Positions 53,215 through 61,796 of a DNA stretch of 64,000 bases are shown here, one piece after another; position 1 is the stretch's first letter; every line of letters begins with the position of its first letter. The translations under genes were made by a program, and so were the position numbers. The notes under the pieces were generated by a model. It was not told the DNA's origin, did not search any database, and saw only the letters and a list, made by a program, of their open reading frames with translations. Origin of the DNA: Bacteroides sp. An322 (GTDB lineage: Bacteria > Bacteroidota > Bacteroidia > Bacteroidales > Bacteroidaceae); NCBI RefSeq assembly GCF_002161765.1, contig NZ_NFIN01000010.1, positions 1 to 64,000 on the forward strand, written 5' to 3'.

Positions 53215-54885
53215 CTATTTTTCGATTCGGAACCAGTCGATGTCTGCCCATCCTCCGTCATTGGTTACGATAGCGGGGCGGGTACAGAAAGTACCGATTT
53301 TGGCACCTATCCATTTGCCTTCTTTTACTTGGAACGGTTTGCCTAGTTTTTGGAATTTCTTTCCGTTCGTGCTATAACTCATTTGGCACATTACGACAAG
53401 GTCATGTCCGCCTTCGCTTTTGCTGATTTTTTCACCAGTAGAAGTGATTTCAGCACGTAAGTATATTTCGTTTTCTTTTAAAGGTATAGTAGCATTGACG
53501 GTTTCCGTTCCTCCACGGTCTGCCTTTTTGCATTCTACTTGCGAGAGCACCAATCCGTTTTCCGTATTTTCAAGAATGAGCCCGGCATAGTCCATACCCA
53601 TAACCACCAGCCCAGTGCGTTCGCCTTTGTATTTGGCGATAGGAGCAAACTTCAGTTTCATGGTTGCCTTGAAACTTGGAGCAGGGAACTTTTGAAGCAA
53701 CATATTGGGAACATCCCACAGACTCTTGTAGTTTTCTATTACCGGATAAGAATAGAGGCGCAAGTGTCCGTGTTCTGCATCGCAGAAATGCCATTTATCG
53801 TTGATATTTGCATTCCATTGCCATTGCAAGCCAAGAATATTGGTATTGAACTCATCACTTTCTTGCGGAGTGCAAACCGGGTAGGTCTTTCCCACGTTCG
53901 GCTTTTTCCATGTCAATACAGGGTCGCCACATCCGTCTCCGTCTTTATCTTCACCGATAACGGGCCAATCGTTTACCCATTTCATAGGCTGGAGATGAAC
54001 CAAACGTCCGGCGGCACCTACATCTTGGAAATGCATAAACCAATCTTCGCCCGAAGGAGTATCTACCCATCCGCCTTGGTGAGGCCCGTTAACAGGGCTA
54101 TCGCCTTGCGCCATTACGGTGCGCCATTCGTATGGACCATATACGTTTTTCGAACGAGCTACCACTTGCCAACCGGTAGGCACTCCTCCAGCAGGGAAGA
54201 ACATGTAATAATATCCGTTTCGTTTATAGAACTTAGGACCTTCGCAAGTTTCGTGAGCTTCGTGTCCGTCGAATACGATACGTGAGGGACTTATCGTGCG
54301 GGTAGCATCGGCACTTAATTCACACACGGCAATGACACTTTTCAGTCCGGCACGGCTTCCGGCGTATGCATGTGCCAAATAGACCCGTCCGTCTTCATCC
54401 CAAAGCGGAGTTGTATCGATGATTCCCTTTGCGGCTTTCACCAATACAGGTTCGCTCCATGGACCTTTCACGTCTTTGGCTTTCACCATAAAAATGCCTT
54501 GGTCGGGGTCACCCCAAAAGATGTAGAACTCACCGTTATGATGACGGATGCAAGGAGCCCATACACGATTCCCATGTTGAGGAGTTGTATCAGAAACAGG
54601 AGGTAATGAGTGAGGTATCGCAGCACCTACAATACTCCAGTTTACAAGGTCTTTCGAGTGAAGCACTTGAAGTCCGGGCAAACATCCGAAGCTGGATGAA
54701 GTGAGATAATAATCTTCACCTACGCGGATAACGTCAGGGTCGGAATAGTCGGCATAAAGTACGGGATTCTTATACGTCCCGTCTCCTTGATCTGCCACCC
54801 ATACTTTCGATACATAATTGTCTTGAGCTTGTAGCGTAGGAAGCATACAACTTCCTAACAGAATTGAGAGTAAAATCGTTTTCAT
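53215..54885 (-). CDS. GH43-family glycoside hydrolase (arabinofuranosidase/xylosidase type)
   Basis: A 556-residue exported enzyme (signal peptide ending LPTLQA) with a five-bladed propeller: D49 in DYSDPD as base, D157 in GIIDTTPLW as pKa modulator and E215 in CEGPKFY as acid. A C-terminal concanavalin-like domain (about 330-556) resembles that of GH43 subfamily enzymes acting on arabinan or galactan side chains. It is the last gene of the pectin operon, removing side-chain sugars. Confidence 0.86.
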   Translation of the reverse strand: MKTILLSILLGSCMLPTLQAQDNYVSKVWVADQGDGTYKNPVLYADYSDPDVIRVGEDYYLTSSSFGCLPGLQVLHSKDLVNWSIVGAAIPHSLPPVSDTTPQHGNRVWAPCIRHHNGEFYIFWGDPDQGIFMVKAKDVKGPWSEPVLVKAAKGIIDTTPLWDEDGRVYLAHAYAGSRAGLKSVIAVCELSADATRTISPSRIVFDGHEAHETCEGPKFYKRNGYYYMFFPAGGVPTGWQVVARSKNVYGPYEWRTVMAQGDSPVNGPHQGGWVDTPSGEDWFMHFQDVGAAGRLVHLQPMKWVNDWPVIGEDKDGDGCGDPVLTWKKPNVGKTYPVCTPQESDEFNTNILGLQWQWNANINDKWHFCDAEHGHLRLYSYPVIENYKSLWDVPNMLLQKFPAPSFKATMKLKFAPIAKYKGERTGLVVMGMDYAGLILENTENGLVLSQVECKKADRGGTETVNATIPLKENEIYLRAEITSTGEKISKSEGGHDLVVMCQMSYSTNGKKFQKLGKPFQVKEGKWIGAKIGTFCTRPAIVTNDGGWADIDWFRIEK

Positions 54886-54902
54886 GGATTTATTTTTTTT
54901 GA

Positions 54903-56129
54903 TTATTCGATTATTTGTATTTTAATAGGCTGTTCCAAATATTTCTTCCATTCCTGTACATAAGCGAACCATTTTTCTTTGGTGGGATATCCAAAAGTCT
55001 CTTTACACGAAGTGAATGTCGTATAATAGCGGAATGAACTTTGTCCGGGGGCACTTACGGTATAGAGGAAATTTTCTTTATCAGCGGTTTCTTTTATCAC
55101 CAGTTTCTTAGGGATATAAGTGGCAAGTCCTACGGTCTCTTTTTTATATTTAACGGTGTCGTTTACGGGCCAATCTGTTCCCCAACTAGCCACGAGGCCT
55201 TCATGGTCCGAAAACATATCAGCATGTCCGGTAATGTTTTGCACACCGGTGGCAAATACTTCATCCGTAAGCGGAGCATCGAAAATCACATCCACCTGTG
55301 CATTACGGTGTCCGGCATACAGGGTATAGCGGTTTATCATGTTCAATTCTTTGCCTTGGTATTGCCAGCCTTTTACTTCGGCATCTACTACAGTACGTAT
55401 AGGTCCGTTGGCAAGAATCCGTTGCCCACGGATGGCTACGGGTTGAATCATCGTGGTCTGTGTGCCATTCCAGCCCCGAAGTGCTCCGGATCCGCAACTA
55501 TTATTTACTTTAATGACATCATCGCCAAAGCCTTGCTTCAGTTGCTTATCGGTGGGATAGAATTGGCTTTCTTCGATTTCCAGCCCTTTATGGAATTTGC
55601 CGTAAAGATCGGTGGTTTGCTTTTCATTGAAGTAAATGCGGTATGCCACTAATTCACTTTCAAAAGCTACGCCGTGGTGATGTTGTATATTATAGGTGTT
55701 GGCATTTCCGTCAGCATAGATAGCATACCCTTTGGCGTATTTATTTTTCTTGGAAGTACGGAAAAGCATTTCAGCATAAACACGTGCGGGATATTTCTTA
55801 TCGCTCTTTTGGGGAGAGAGGGTAACGGTAAGCGTTTTCTTGCTTTTTGCAGGCATGTTGATAACGAATGCCAATTCATCGGCACGGGTATCGCCGTTCA
55901 TATCATCCAGTTGGGACGGCACTTCTGAAGTGCCGTCGGATACGAAGGCTGATTTTACCGTAAAATCTGTTTTTAAGGTATGCAAGTCTATTACGACGGG
56001 TTCATCGGTTTTCTCTATTAGCCAAGGGTTTTCTATAATAACCTGTATTTTTTTTCCTATATTGTTTTGGGCAAAAGCGGAAAAACTTCCCGCCAGTAAT
56101 GCCAGACAGAGGGTCGTAAATGTTTTCAT
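54903..56129 (-). CDS. DUF4861 exported protein
   Basis: A 408-residue exported protein (signal peptide ending GSFSAFA) of DUF4861. Motifs include an N-terminal domain with IIENPWLIEKTDEPVVIDL, HHHGVAFESELVAYRIYF and a central SCGSGALRGWNGTQ. Members occur in pectin and rhamnogalacturonan loci; catalytic activity is not established for most. It is the middle gene of a GH28-DUF4861-GH43 operon. Confidence 0.8.
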   Translation of the reverse strand: MKTFTTLCLALLAGSFSAFAQNNIGKKIQVIIENPWLIEKTDEPVVIDLHTLKTDFTVKSAFVSDGTSEVPSQLDDMNGDTRADELAFVINMPAKSKKTLTVTLSPQKSDKKYPARVYAEMLFRTSKKNKYAKGYAIYADGNANTYNIQHHHGVAFESELVAYRIYFNEKQTTDLYGKFHKGLEIEESQFYPTDKQLKQGFGDDVIKVNNSCGSGALRGWNGTQTTMIQPVAIRGQRILANGPIRTVVDAEVKGWQYQGKELNMINRYTLYAGHRNAQVDVIFDAPLTDEVFATGVQNITGHADMFSDHEGLVASWGTDWPVNDTVKYKKETVGLATYIPKKLVIKETADKENFLYTVSAPGQSSFRYYTTFTSCKETFGYPTKEKWFAYVQEWKKYLEQPIKIQIIE

Positions 56130-56151
56130 GATAGTAAGATTGTATATAATG

Positions 56152-56205
56152 CAAAGGACGCAGAATACATTGAGTTATTATCCCTATAATATCCTGTGTC
56201 CTTTG
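56152..56205. repeat. Palindromic repeat CAAAGGACGCAGAATA
   Basis: CAAAGGACGCAGAATA on the left faces TATCCTGTGTCCTTTG on the right, an imperfect 16-bp stem. It lies between the GH28 and DUF4861 genes within the operon. Confidence 0.6.
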
Positions 56206-56258
56206 AAATAGTTTGATTATTTATACGCTCGAACTGACAAATTTACTCAATTGTTAGG

Positions 56259-57866
56259 TTAGAATTTATATGATTCGGTTTTGTTTCCGATTTTAGCATA
56301 TTTCTTGTTTCCTATGGTAATATTGGTTACACCCATCATTTTCAAGTTATTTTCTCCTTTCGTAGTAATAACTTTCACATTTTTCAGAGTCGCATTTTCG
56401 GCACGGTTTAAGGTTACACCGTCCTTTGCATCGGAAATCGTTACGTTTTCAAGGAAAATGTTTTTGATAGGCATTTCGGGGAGTCCGTTGAAAAGTATGG
56501 CACGTCCCACATTTTTTGCGGTAACATTCTTGATGAATATATCACGGAAAGCCGGAGTCTCTTCGGTAACAGGCGGAACGGCTTCTTCTTTCGGTGCGCC
56601 CGGAGCATCTCCTTCACCCGGTGCATTTCCACCATAGAACAAGTCGAAGATGAGGGCTTCGTTCGGGATGTTAATCATATTGATGTTGTTGATGTGAATG
56701 TTTTCCACAACTCCACCACGTCCACGTGTACTCTTGAAACGTAAACCTACATCGGTTCCCAAGAACGTACAATTATCTACATAGATATTCTTCACGCCTC
56801 CCGACATTTCGCTACCTACCACAAATCCGCCATGTCCGTGAAGCACCACATTGTTACGGATAATGACATTTTGGCAAGGTTCACCGCGCAATCGTCCGCT
56901 TTCATCTTTGCCCGATTTGATGCATATACCATCATCTCCGGCATCAAAGCTGCTATCAAGTACCAATACACGGTTGCAAGACTCGATATCGAGGGCATCG
57001 CCGTTTTGCGAATACCAAGGATTCGATACACTTATATTATATATGGTAAGGTCTTCGCATGAAAGCGGATGAAGGCACCAGCTGGGTGAATTTTTAAAAG
57101 TTACGCCTTCGAGTAATACTTTTTTGCATTTAATGAAACTCAGCAATACAGGGCGGAGCCAGTCTCGGATGCTGTTCCATTCTTCTTCGGTTTCGATGCC
57201 TTCGGGTACATTGAATTCTTTGCAAGCATTTGCCCCTTTGATAGACCCTTCGCTGGGATACCAAACATCGCCTTTTTCATTAAGCACCCCGCCCGAAGCG
57301 ACCAGCTTTTTCCATTGGCTTGAAGTCATTTTCCCTTTTTTTACCGGACGCCAGGTATCACCGTTTCCGTCCATTACGCCTTTACCGGTAATGGCAATGT
57401 TTTCAGCCCCGTTGGCAGATACAGGCGATTGGCAACGGCGTGTCTCTAGTCCTTCGAATGAAGTTTTGATAATGGGATATTGTGTATGGTCGGCTGTAAA
57501 GAGTACCAATGCATTTTCTTCCAAATGCAAATTAATATTGCTTTTCAGCACAATCGGACCGGTTAGCCACAATCCTGCAGGTACTGTTACGGTTCCTCCT
57601 CCTTGTTGCGCAACAGCATCTATCGCTTTGGCAAACGCTTCTGTATTTAATGTAATTCCGTCGGCTATAGCGCCAAATTCGGTAATCGACCGGGTATAGT
57701 CGGGGAAAACAGGTTGTTCTACTTTAGCCATTTGAAATGGCAGATTGCTGTACACCTCATTGGAAATAATGGGTGAATTGGCGTTGGCATTTGTTATTCC
57801 GCTCCATGCGAGGGCTGCGATTCCTAATGAAAGAATCCATTTCTTTAGTGGGTTAAATTTGCTCAT
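56259..57866 (-). CDS. GH28 polygalacturonase-type enzyme
   Basis: A 535-residue exported protein (signal segment ILSLGIAALAWSGITNANA) with a right-handed beta helix. Catalytic motifs are NGDALDIES (about 288-296), GDDGICIKSG with D311/D312, HGHGGFVVGSEMSGG (H345) and RFKS. It hydrolyses galacturonan or a rhamnogalacturonan link after export. A Gly/Pro/Glu insertion (APGEGDAPGAPKEEAVPP) is an odd low-complexity loop. It is first in the pectin operon with a long structured leader. Confidence 0.86.
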   Translation of the reverse strand: MSKFNPLKKWILSLGIAALAWSGITNANANSPIISNEVYSNLPFQMAKVEQPVFPDYTRSITEFGAIADGITLNTEAFAKAIDAVAQQGGGTVTVPAGLWLTGPIVLKSNINLHLEENALVLFTADHTQYPIIKTSFEGLETRRCQSPVSANGAENIAITGKGVMDGNGDTWRPVKKGKMTSSQWKKLVASGGVLNEKGDVWYPSEGSIKGANACKEFNVPEGIETEEEWNSIRDWLRPVLLSFIKCKKVLLEGVTFKNSPSWCLHPLSCEDLTIYNISVSNPWYSQNGDALDIESCNRVLVLDSSFDAGDDGICIKSGKDESGRLRGEPCQNVIIRNNVVLHGHGGFVVGSEMSGGVKNIYVDNCTFLGTDVGLRFKSTRGRGGVVENIHINNINMINIPNEALIFDLFYGGNAPGEGDAPGAPKEEAVPPVTEETPAFRDIFIKNVTAKNVGRAILFNGLPEMPIKNIFLENVTISDAKDGVTLNRAENATLKNVKVITTKGENNLKMMGVTNITIGNKKYAKIGNKTESYKF

Positions 57867-57933
57867 GCTTTTATGGTTTTAAAAATATAGTTGTCATATT
57901 ATGGAACAATAAAAAAGAGTGTTTCCTTAAGTT

Positions 57934-57992
57934 CTTATTATCCATGGCTTGCCGATGCTTTTCACAAAGAGTCGGCAAGCCGGATAATAAAG
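57934..57992 (-). promoter_or_regulatory. Long hairpin in the 5' leader of the pectin operon
   Basis: GGCTTGCCGA and TCGGCAAGCC pair exactly, flanked by CTTATTATCC and GGATAATAAAG, a stem of about 20 bp with one small bulge and a 16-nt loop. A -7 box TACTTTTG lies at 58054-58061 on the minus strand, so the hairpin would sit in a leader of about 180 nt, 68 bp before the GH28 start. It may be a regulator site, attenuator or stabiliser. Confidence 0.5.
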
Positions 57993-58218
57993 ACTTTGTT
58001 AACCTAATTTCTAACCTTAATAAAAATAGGAGGAACCCCCTTTTCTTACTTCACAAAAGTAATTGGTTTCATTTAGAATGATGTGAAGATTTTGGCTGAA
58101 TAGGTGAAAAAAATGTGCTATTTCATCTCTTTTTGTAGAAAAAATGGGCTGGGTATGTAATATCTTATTAATTATAAGGTAAAATTGTCCTCTTTTAATA
58201 TTTCCTCTATGAAAATGC

Positions 58219-58247
58219 CTTGATTAACAGAAATGTTTGTATCTTTG
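58219..58247 (+). promoter_or_regulatory. Promoter of fabI
   Basis: TATCTTTG at 58240-58247 is a perfect -7 box. CTTG 58219-58222 is a possible -33 element at 17 bp. The leader is about 20 nt. Confidence 0.6.
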
Positions 58248-58271
58248 CAGTGAATTTATAGTTAAAGACGT

Positions 58272-59129
58272 ATGAGTTATAATTTATTAAAAGGAAAAAA
58301 AGGTATTGTTTTCGGTGCGCTGAACGAACAGTCCATCGCATGGAAGGTAGCAGAAAAGGCTGTAGCAGAAGGCGCAACCATAACATTGTCTAATACGCCG
58401 GTAGCAGTACGAATGGGAGAAGTCTCAGCATTGGCAGAAAAGCTGAATTGTGAGATTGTCCCGGCAGATGCAACCAGTGTAGAAGACTTGGAAAATGTCT
58501 TTAAGCGTTCAATGGAAATATTGGGCGGAAAGATTGATTTCGTATTGCATTCTATTGGGATGTCTCCCAATGTCCGTAAGAAACGTACATACGATGATTT
58601 GGATTATGATATGTTGAGCAAGACGCTGGATATTTCAGCTGTTTCGTTCCATAAAATGATTCAGAGTGCCAAAAAACTGAACGCTATCAATGATTACGGT
58701 TCAATCGTAGCGTTGAGTTATGTAGCTGCACAACGCACATTCTATGGTTATAATGATATGGCAGATGCAAAAGCGTTGTTGGAATCTATCGCACGTAGCT
58801 TCGGTTACATTTATGGACGTGAACACAATGTACGTATCAACACCATTTCCCAATCGCCTACCATGACAACTGCAGGTTCGGGTGTGAAAGGAATGGATAA
58901 ATTGTTCGACTTTGCCAACCGTATGTCTCCGTTGGGCAATGCTTCTGCAGATGAATGTGCAGATTATTGCATTGTGATGTTCTCTGACTTGACTCGAAAA
59001 GTGACAATGCAGAATTTGTATCACGATGGTGGTTTCTCAAGCGTAGGTATGAGTTTGCGTGCAATGGCTACGTATGAGAAAGGATTGGATGAATACAAAG
59101 ACGCAAACGGAAATATTATCTACGGATAA
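58272..59129 (+). CDS. fabI: Enoyl-[acyl-carrier-protein] reductase (NADH)
   Basis: A 285-residue SDR of the FabI type: GALNEQSIAWKVAEKAV nucleotide motif, HSIGMSPN, and the catalytic Tyr-x6-Lys in YNDMADAK. The C-terminal FANRMSPLGNASADE and DGGFSSVGM are typical. It catalyses the last step of fatty-acid elongation. Length is slightly longer than E. coli FabI, with a C-terminal extension. It is followed after 6 bp by gldB. Confidence 0.93.
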   Translation: MSYNLLKGKKGIVFGALNEQSIAWKVAEKAVAEGATITLSNTPVAVRMGEVSALAEKLNCEIVPADATSVEDLENVFKRSMEILGGKIDFVLHSIGMSPNVRKKRTYDDLDYDMLSKTLDISAVSFHKMIQSAKKLNAINDYGSIVALSYVAAQRTFYGYNDMADAKALLESIARSFGYIYGREHNVRINTISQSPTMTTAGSGVKGMDKLFDFANRMSPLGNASADECADYCIVMFSDLTRKVTMQNLYHDGGFSSVGMSLRAMATYEKGLDEYKDANGNIIYG

Positions 59130-59135
59130 CTCCTA

Positions 59136-60125
59136 ATGATGAAACGCATTATATTCATATTAATAAGTGTCATTGCCCTTGCATCCTGTCGTTCAGATAT
59201 GCAAGGCGATGACGCTTTGCTTGATAGGGGTATAAAGGTGTTCCGTTACGACCGTTTACAATACGAAGCGACTGCTATGAACAGCATTGCGGCGGTTCAA
59301 CGAATGAGTTTGGATTGTCCGCAGGCAACCCGTATTTTGATAGAAGACGTGTTGATGTTGGGAAAGGTGGATGACCCGAATATCAACGAACGTATGTGTG
59401 CTTATTACACCGATTCGGTCTTGTTCCGTCTGATGCTGGATGCAGAAGAGAAATTCGATGATATGCGTCCGTTGGAAGAAGCGTTGACAGAAGGTTTCAA
59501 GAAATTGAAGGAAGAAGTGCCTTCCATTCCGATTCCTTCTATCTATTCGCAGATTTCGGCATTAAATCAGTCAATAGTGGTAGGGGATAGCCTTTTGGGA
59601 TTTAGCATAGATAAATATATGGGTGAAGATTATCCGCTTTATAAAAAGTATTATTATGCTTATCAACGCCGTTCGATGAAACCAGAACGCATTCTTCCCG
59701 ATTGTTTTACATTTTACTTGATGAGCCAATATCCGTTCGGATGGGAAAAAGGACACCGTACTTTGTTCGATGTCATTATGCATCAAGGTAAGATTAATTG
59801 GGTTGTGCGGAAGATATTGGGCATGAAGTCAAATGCAGAGATGCTGGGCTATACAAAAGAAGAAACAGAATGGTGCAAAAAGAATGAAAAAGCACTGTGG
59901 AACTGGATGATAAGCAAAAAGCATTTGGACAGTACCGATCCGATGATTATCAGGGCTTATACGCATCCCGATCCCAATATTATTCTGAAAGGTGAATTGA
60001 TTCCTCCTGTTGTCGGGATATGGATAGGCATGCAACTTACGGAAAAGTTCATGAAGCAACATCCCGATATAAGTGTTGAAGCTTTGCTGGAGTGTGAGGA
60101 TTTCAGACATTTGACTCTCGAATAA
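59136..60125 (+). CDS. gldB: Gliding motility lipoprotein GldB family
   Basis: A 329-residue lipoprotein (lipobox IALASCRSD, Cys near 18). The GldB pattern includes RYDRLQYEA, a DSVLFRLMLD helix and the C-terminal IPPVVGIWIGMQLTEKFMKQHPD. It is required for gliding in Flavobacterium, but it is widespread in non-gliding Bacteroidales, where the role is unknown. It is co-oriented with fabI and the rsmI-like gene. Confidence 0.8.
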   Translation: MMKRIIFILISVIALASCRSDMQGDDALLDRGIKVFRYDRLQYEATAMNSIAAVQRMSLDCPQATRILIEDVLMLGKVDDPNINERMCAYYTDSVLFRLMLDAEEKFDDMRPLEEALTEGFKKLKEEVPSIPIPSIYSQISALNQSIVVGDSLLGFSIDKYMGEDYPLYKKYYYAYQRRSMKPERILPDCFTFYLMSQYPFGWEKGHRTLFDVIMHQGKINWVVRKILGMKSNAEMLGYTKEETEWCKKNEKALWNWMISKKHLDSTDPMIIRAYTHPDPNIILKGELIPPVVGIWIGMQLTEKFMKQHPDISVEALLECEDFRHLTLE

Positions 60126-60149
60126 AGTTTTGTTTAAACGGATTGATGT

Positions 60150-60854
60150 ATGGATACTGCATTATATTTATTGCCGGTTACATTGGGTGATACCGCTATC
60201 GAGCGTGTTCTTCCTTCTTATAATAAAGAAATTATTCTGCAAATCAAGCATTTCATTGTAGAGGATGTACGTTCGGCACGGCGTTTCTTGAAAAAGGTTG
60301 ATAAAAATATCGATATCGATGGGTTGACTTTTTATCCATTGAACAAGCATACTTTACCTGATGTTGTATCCGACTATTTAAAACCTTTGACCGAAGGGCA
60401 TTCAATGGGAGTTATCTCGGAAGCAGGATGTCCGGCTGTGGCAGACCCCGGAGCTGATGTAGTGGCTATAGCCCAACGCAAGAACTTGAAAGTCGTTCCG
60501 TTGGTAGGTCCTTCTTCTATTATTTTATCCGTAATGGGTTCGGGGTTCAATGGGCAAAGTTTTGCTTTTCATGGTTATCTTCCGATTGAACCCTCCGAAC
60601 GTGTGAAACGTTTAAAAGAACTGGAGCAACGCATTTATAACGAATCCCAAACCCAATTGTTTATCGAAACTCCCTATCGGAACAATAAAATGGCAGAAGA
60701 TATCTTGAAAACCTGCCGTCCGCAAACCAAGCTTTGCATAGCCGCTAACATTACATGTGAAGGCGAATACATCAAGACCAAAACCGTCCGGGAATGGAAA
60801 GGGCATCTGCCCGATTTATCGAAAATTCCTTGTATCTTCCTTATTTATAAATAA
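60150..60854 (+). CDS. rsmI: RsmI-like SAM-dependent methyltransferase
   Basis: A 234-residue tetrapyrrole-methylase-fold protein of the divergent Bacteroidetes RsmI group. LYLLPVTLGD replaces LYVVATPIGN, and MGVISEAGCPAVADPGADVVAIAQ and LVGPSSIILSVMGSGFNGQSFAFHGYLP carry the conserved GPS and SAM-loop residues. It probably 2'-O-methylates C1402 of 16S rRNA, but the altered first motif leaves doubt. Its last 14 bp overlap the converging lipA gene. Confidence 0.75.
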   Translation: MDTALYLLPVTLGDTAIERVLPSYNKEIILQIKHFIVEDVRSARRFLKKVDKNIDIDGLTFYPLNKHTLPDVVSDYLKPLTEGHSMGVISEAGCPAVADPGADVVAIAQRKNLKVVPLVGPSSIILSVMGSGFNGQSFAFHGYLPIEPSERVKRLKELEQRIYNESQTQLFIETPYRNNKMAEDILKTCRPQTKLCIAANITCEGEYIKTKTVREWKGHLPDLSKIPCIFLIYK

Positions 60855-61692
60855 GGTGTTTTTCCGCATGATACGAAGAACGTACCAGCGGACCGCTTTC
60901 TACGGTGGAGAATCCTTTTTTCTCTCCTGTTTCTTTATACTTTTGGAATTGTTCAGGGGTGATGTATGCCGCTACGGGATAATGTTTCCGGCTGGGTTGG
61001 AGGTATTGTCCGATGGTCAAAATCTTACATCCGTGAGCAAGTAAATCGTCCATCACTTGTTCCACTTCTTCCGGTGTTTCCCCTAAGCCGACCATAATGC
61101 CCGATTTGGGCGTGATTCCGCTTTCGGCTATCACTTGTATCACTTGCAGGCTTCGTTCGTATGTGGCTGCACTTCGCACCAAAGGCGTGATGCGTCTCAC
61201 GGTTTCCATATTATGTGAAATAATGTCGGGACGAGTTTCGGTAATGAGCCGGATAAGTTCGGTACGTTCTTGGAAATCAGGAATAAGCGTTTCAAGGGTG
61301 GTATTAGGATTCATCTTCTTGATGCACCGGATTGTTTCAGCCCAATGTGAGGCTCCTAAGTCGGGCAAGTCATCTCTGTCGACTGAAGTAATAACGGCAT
61401 GGTCTAATTTCATCAAGCGGATAGATTCAGCTACGTGCCGAGGCTCTTCCGGATCAAGCGGAAGCGGTTTTCCGCTTTGTGTATTGCAGAACTTGCATGA
61501 ACGGGTACAGATAGCTCCGCCAATCATAAAAGTAGCTGTCCCTTTTCCCCAGCATTCACCCAAGTTCGGGCATCGCCCGCTGGAGCAGATGGTATGGAGT
61601 TTGTGCGTGTCTACAATGCGTTTGGTATCAGCATAGCGGGCATTTGCACCGATTTGTATTTTGAGCCATTCCGGTTTTCTGATGTGTTCCAT
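60841..61692 (-). CDS. lipA: Lipoyl synthase
   Basis: A 283-residue radical-SAM enzyme inserting two sulfurs into protein-bound octanoyl. The auxiliary cluster ligands are in CSSGRCPNLGECWGKGTATFM-like order (three Cys), the radical-SAM motif is CTRSCKFC, and the C-terminal RSSYHAE supplies the conserved Ser ligand. Length matches the family. It lies downstream of the peptidase gene across a repeat and overlaps the rsmI-like gene at the 3' ends. Confidence 0.94.
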   Translation of the reverse strand: MEHIRKPEWLKIQIGANARYADTKRIVDTHKLHTICSSGRCPNLGECWGKGTATFMIGGAICTRSCKFCNTQSGKPLPLDPEEPRHVAESIRLMKLDHAVITSVDRDDLPDLGASHWAETIRCIKKMNPNTTLETLIPDFQERTELIRLITETRPDIISHNMETVRRITPLVRSAATYERSLQVIQVIAESGITPKSGIMVGLGETPEEVEQVMDDLLAHGCKILTIGQYLQPSRKHYPVAAYITPEQFQKYKETGEKKGFSTVESGPLVRSSYHAEKHLIYK

Positions 61693-61711
61693 GGTATATG
61701 ATTTTATTTTG

Positions 61712-61789
61712 AAACGCAGATTTTCGCAGATTTCCGCGGATAAAATTAATAAAAAAATAATCTGCGCAAATCTGCGTTAATCTGCGTTT
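61712..61789. repeat. Palindromic repeat of TTTCGCAGATTTTCGC units
   Basis: AAACGCAGATTTTCGCAG on the left is inverted as CTGCGCAAATCTGCGTTAAT and CTGCGTTT on the right. Units of about 11 bp (CGCAGATTT) are repeated within each arm. It lies between the DPP-IV-type gene and lipA. Confidence 0.75.
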
Positions 61790-61796
61790 TTGTATA

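Noticed and set aside
53539-54285. A 248-codon plus-strand frame opposite the GH43 gene
   Set aside because: Antisense to conserved GH43 motifs; no independent support.
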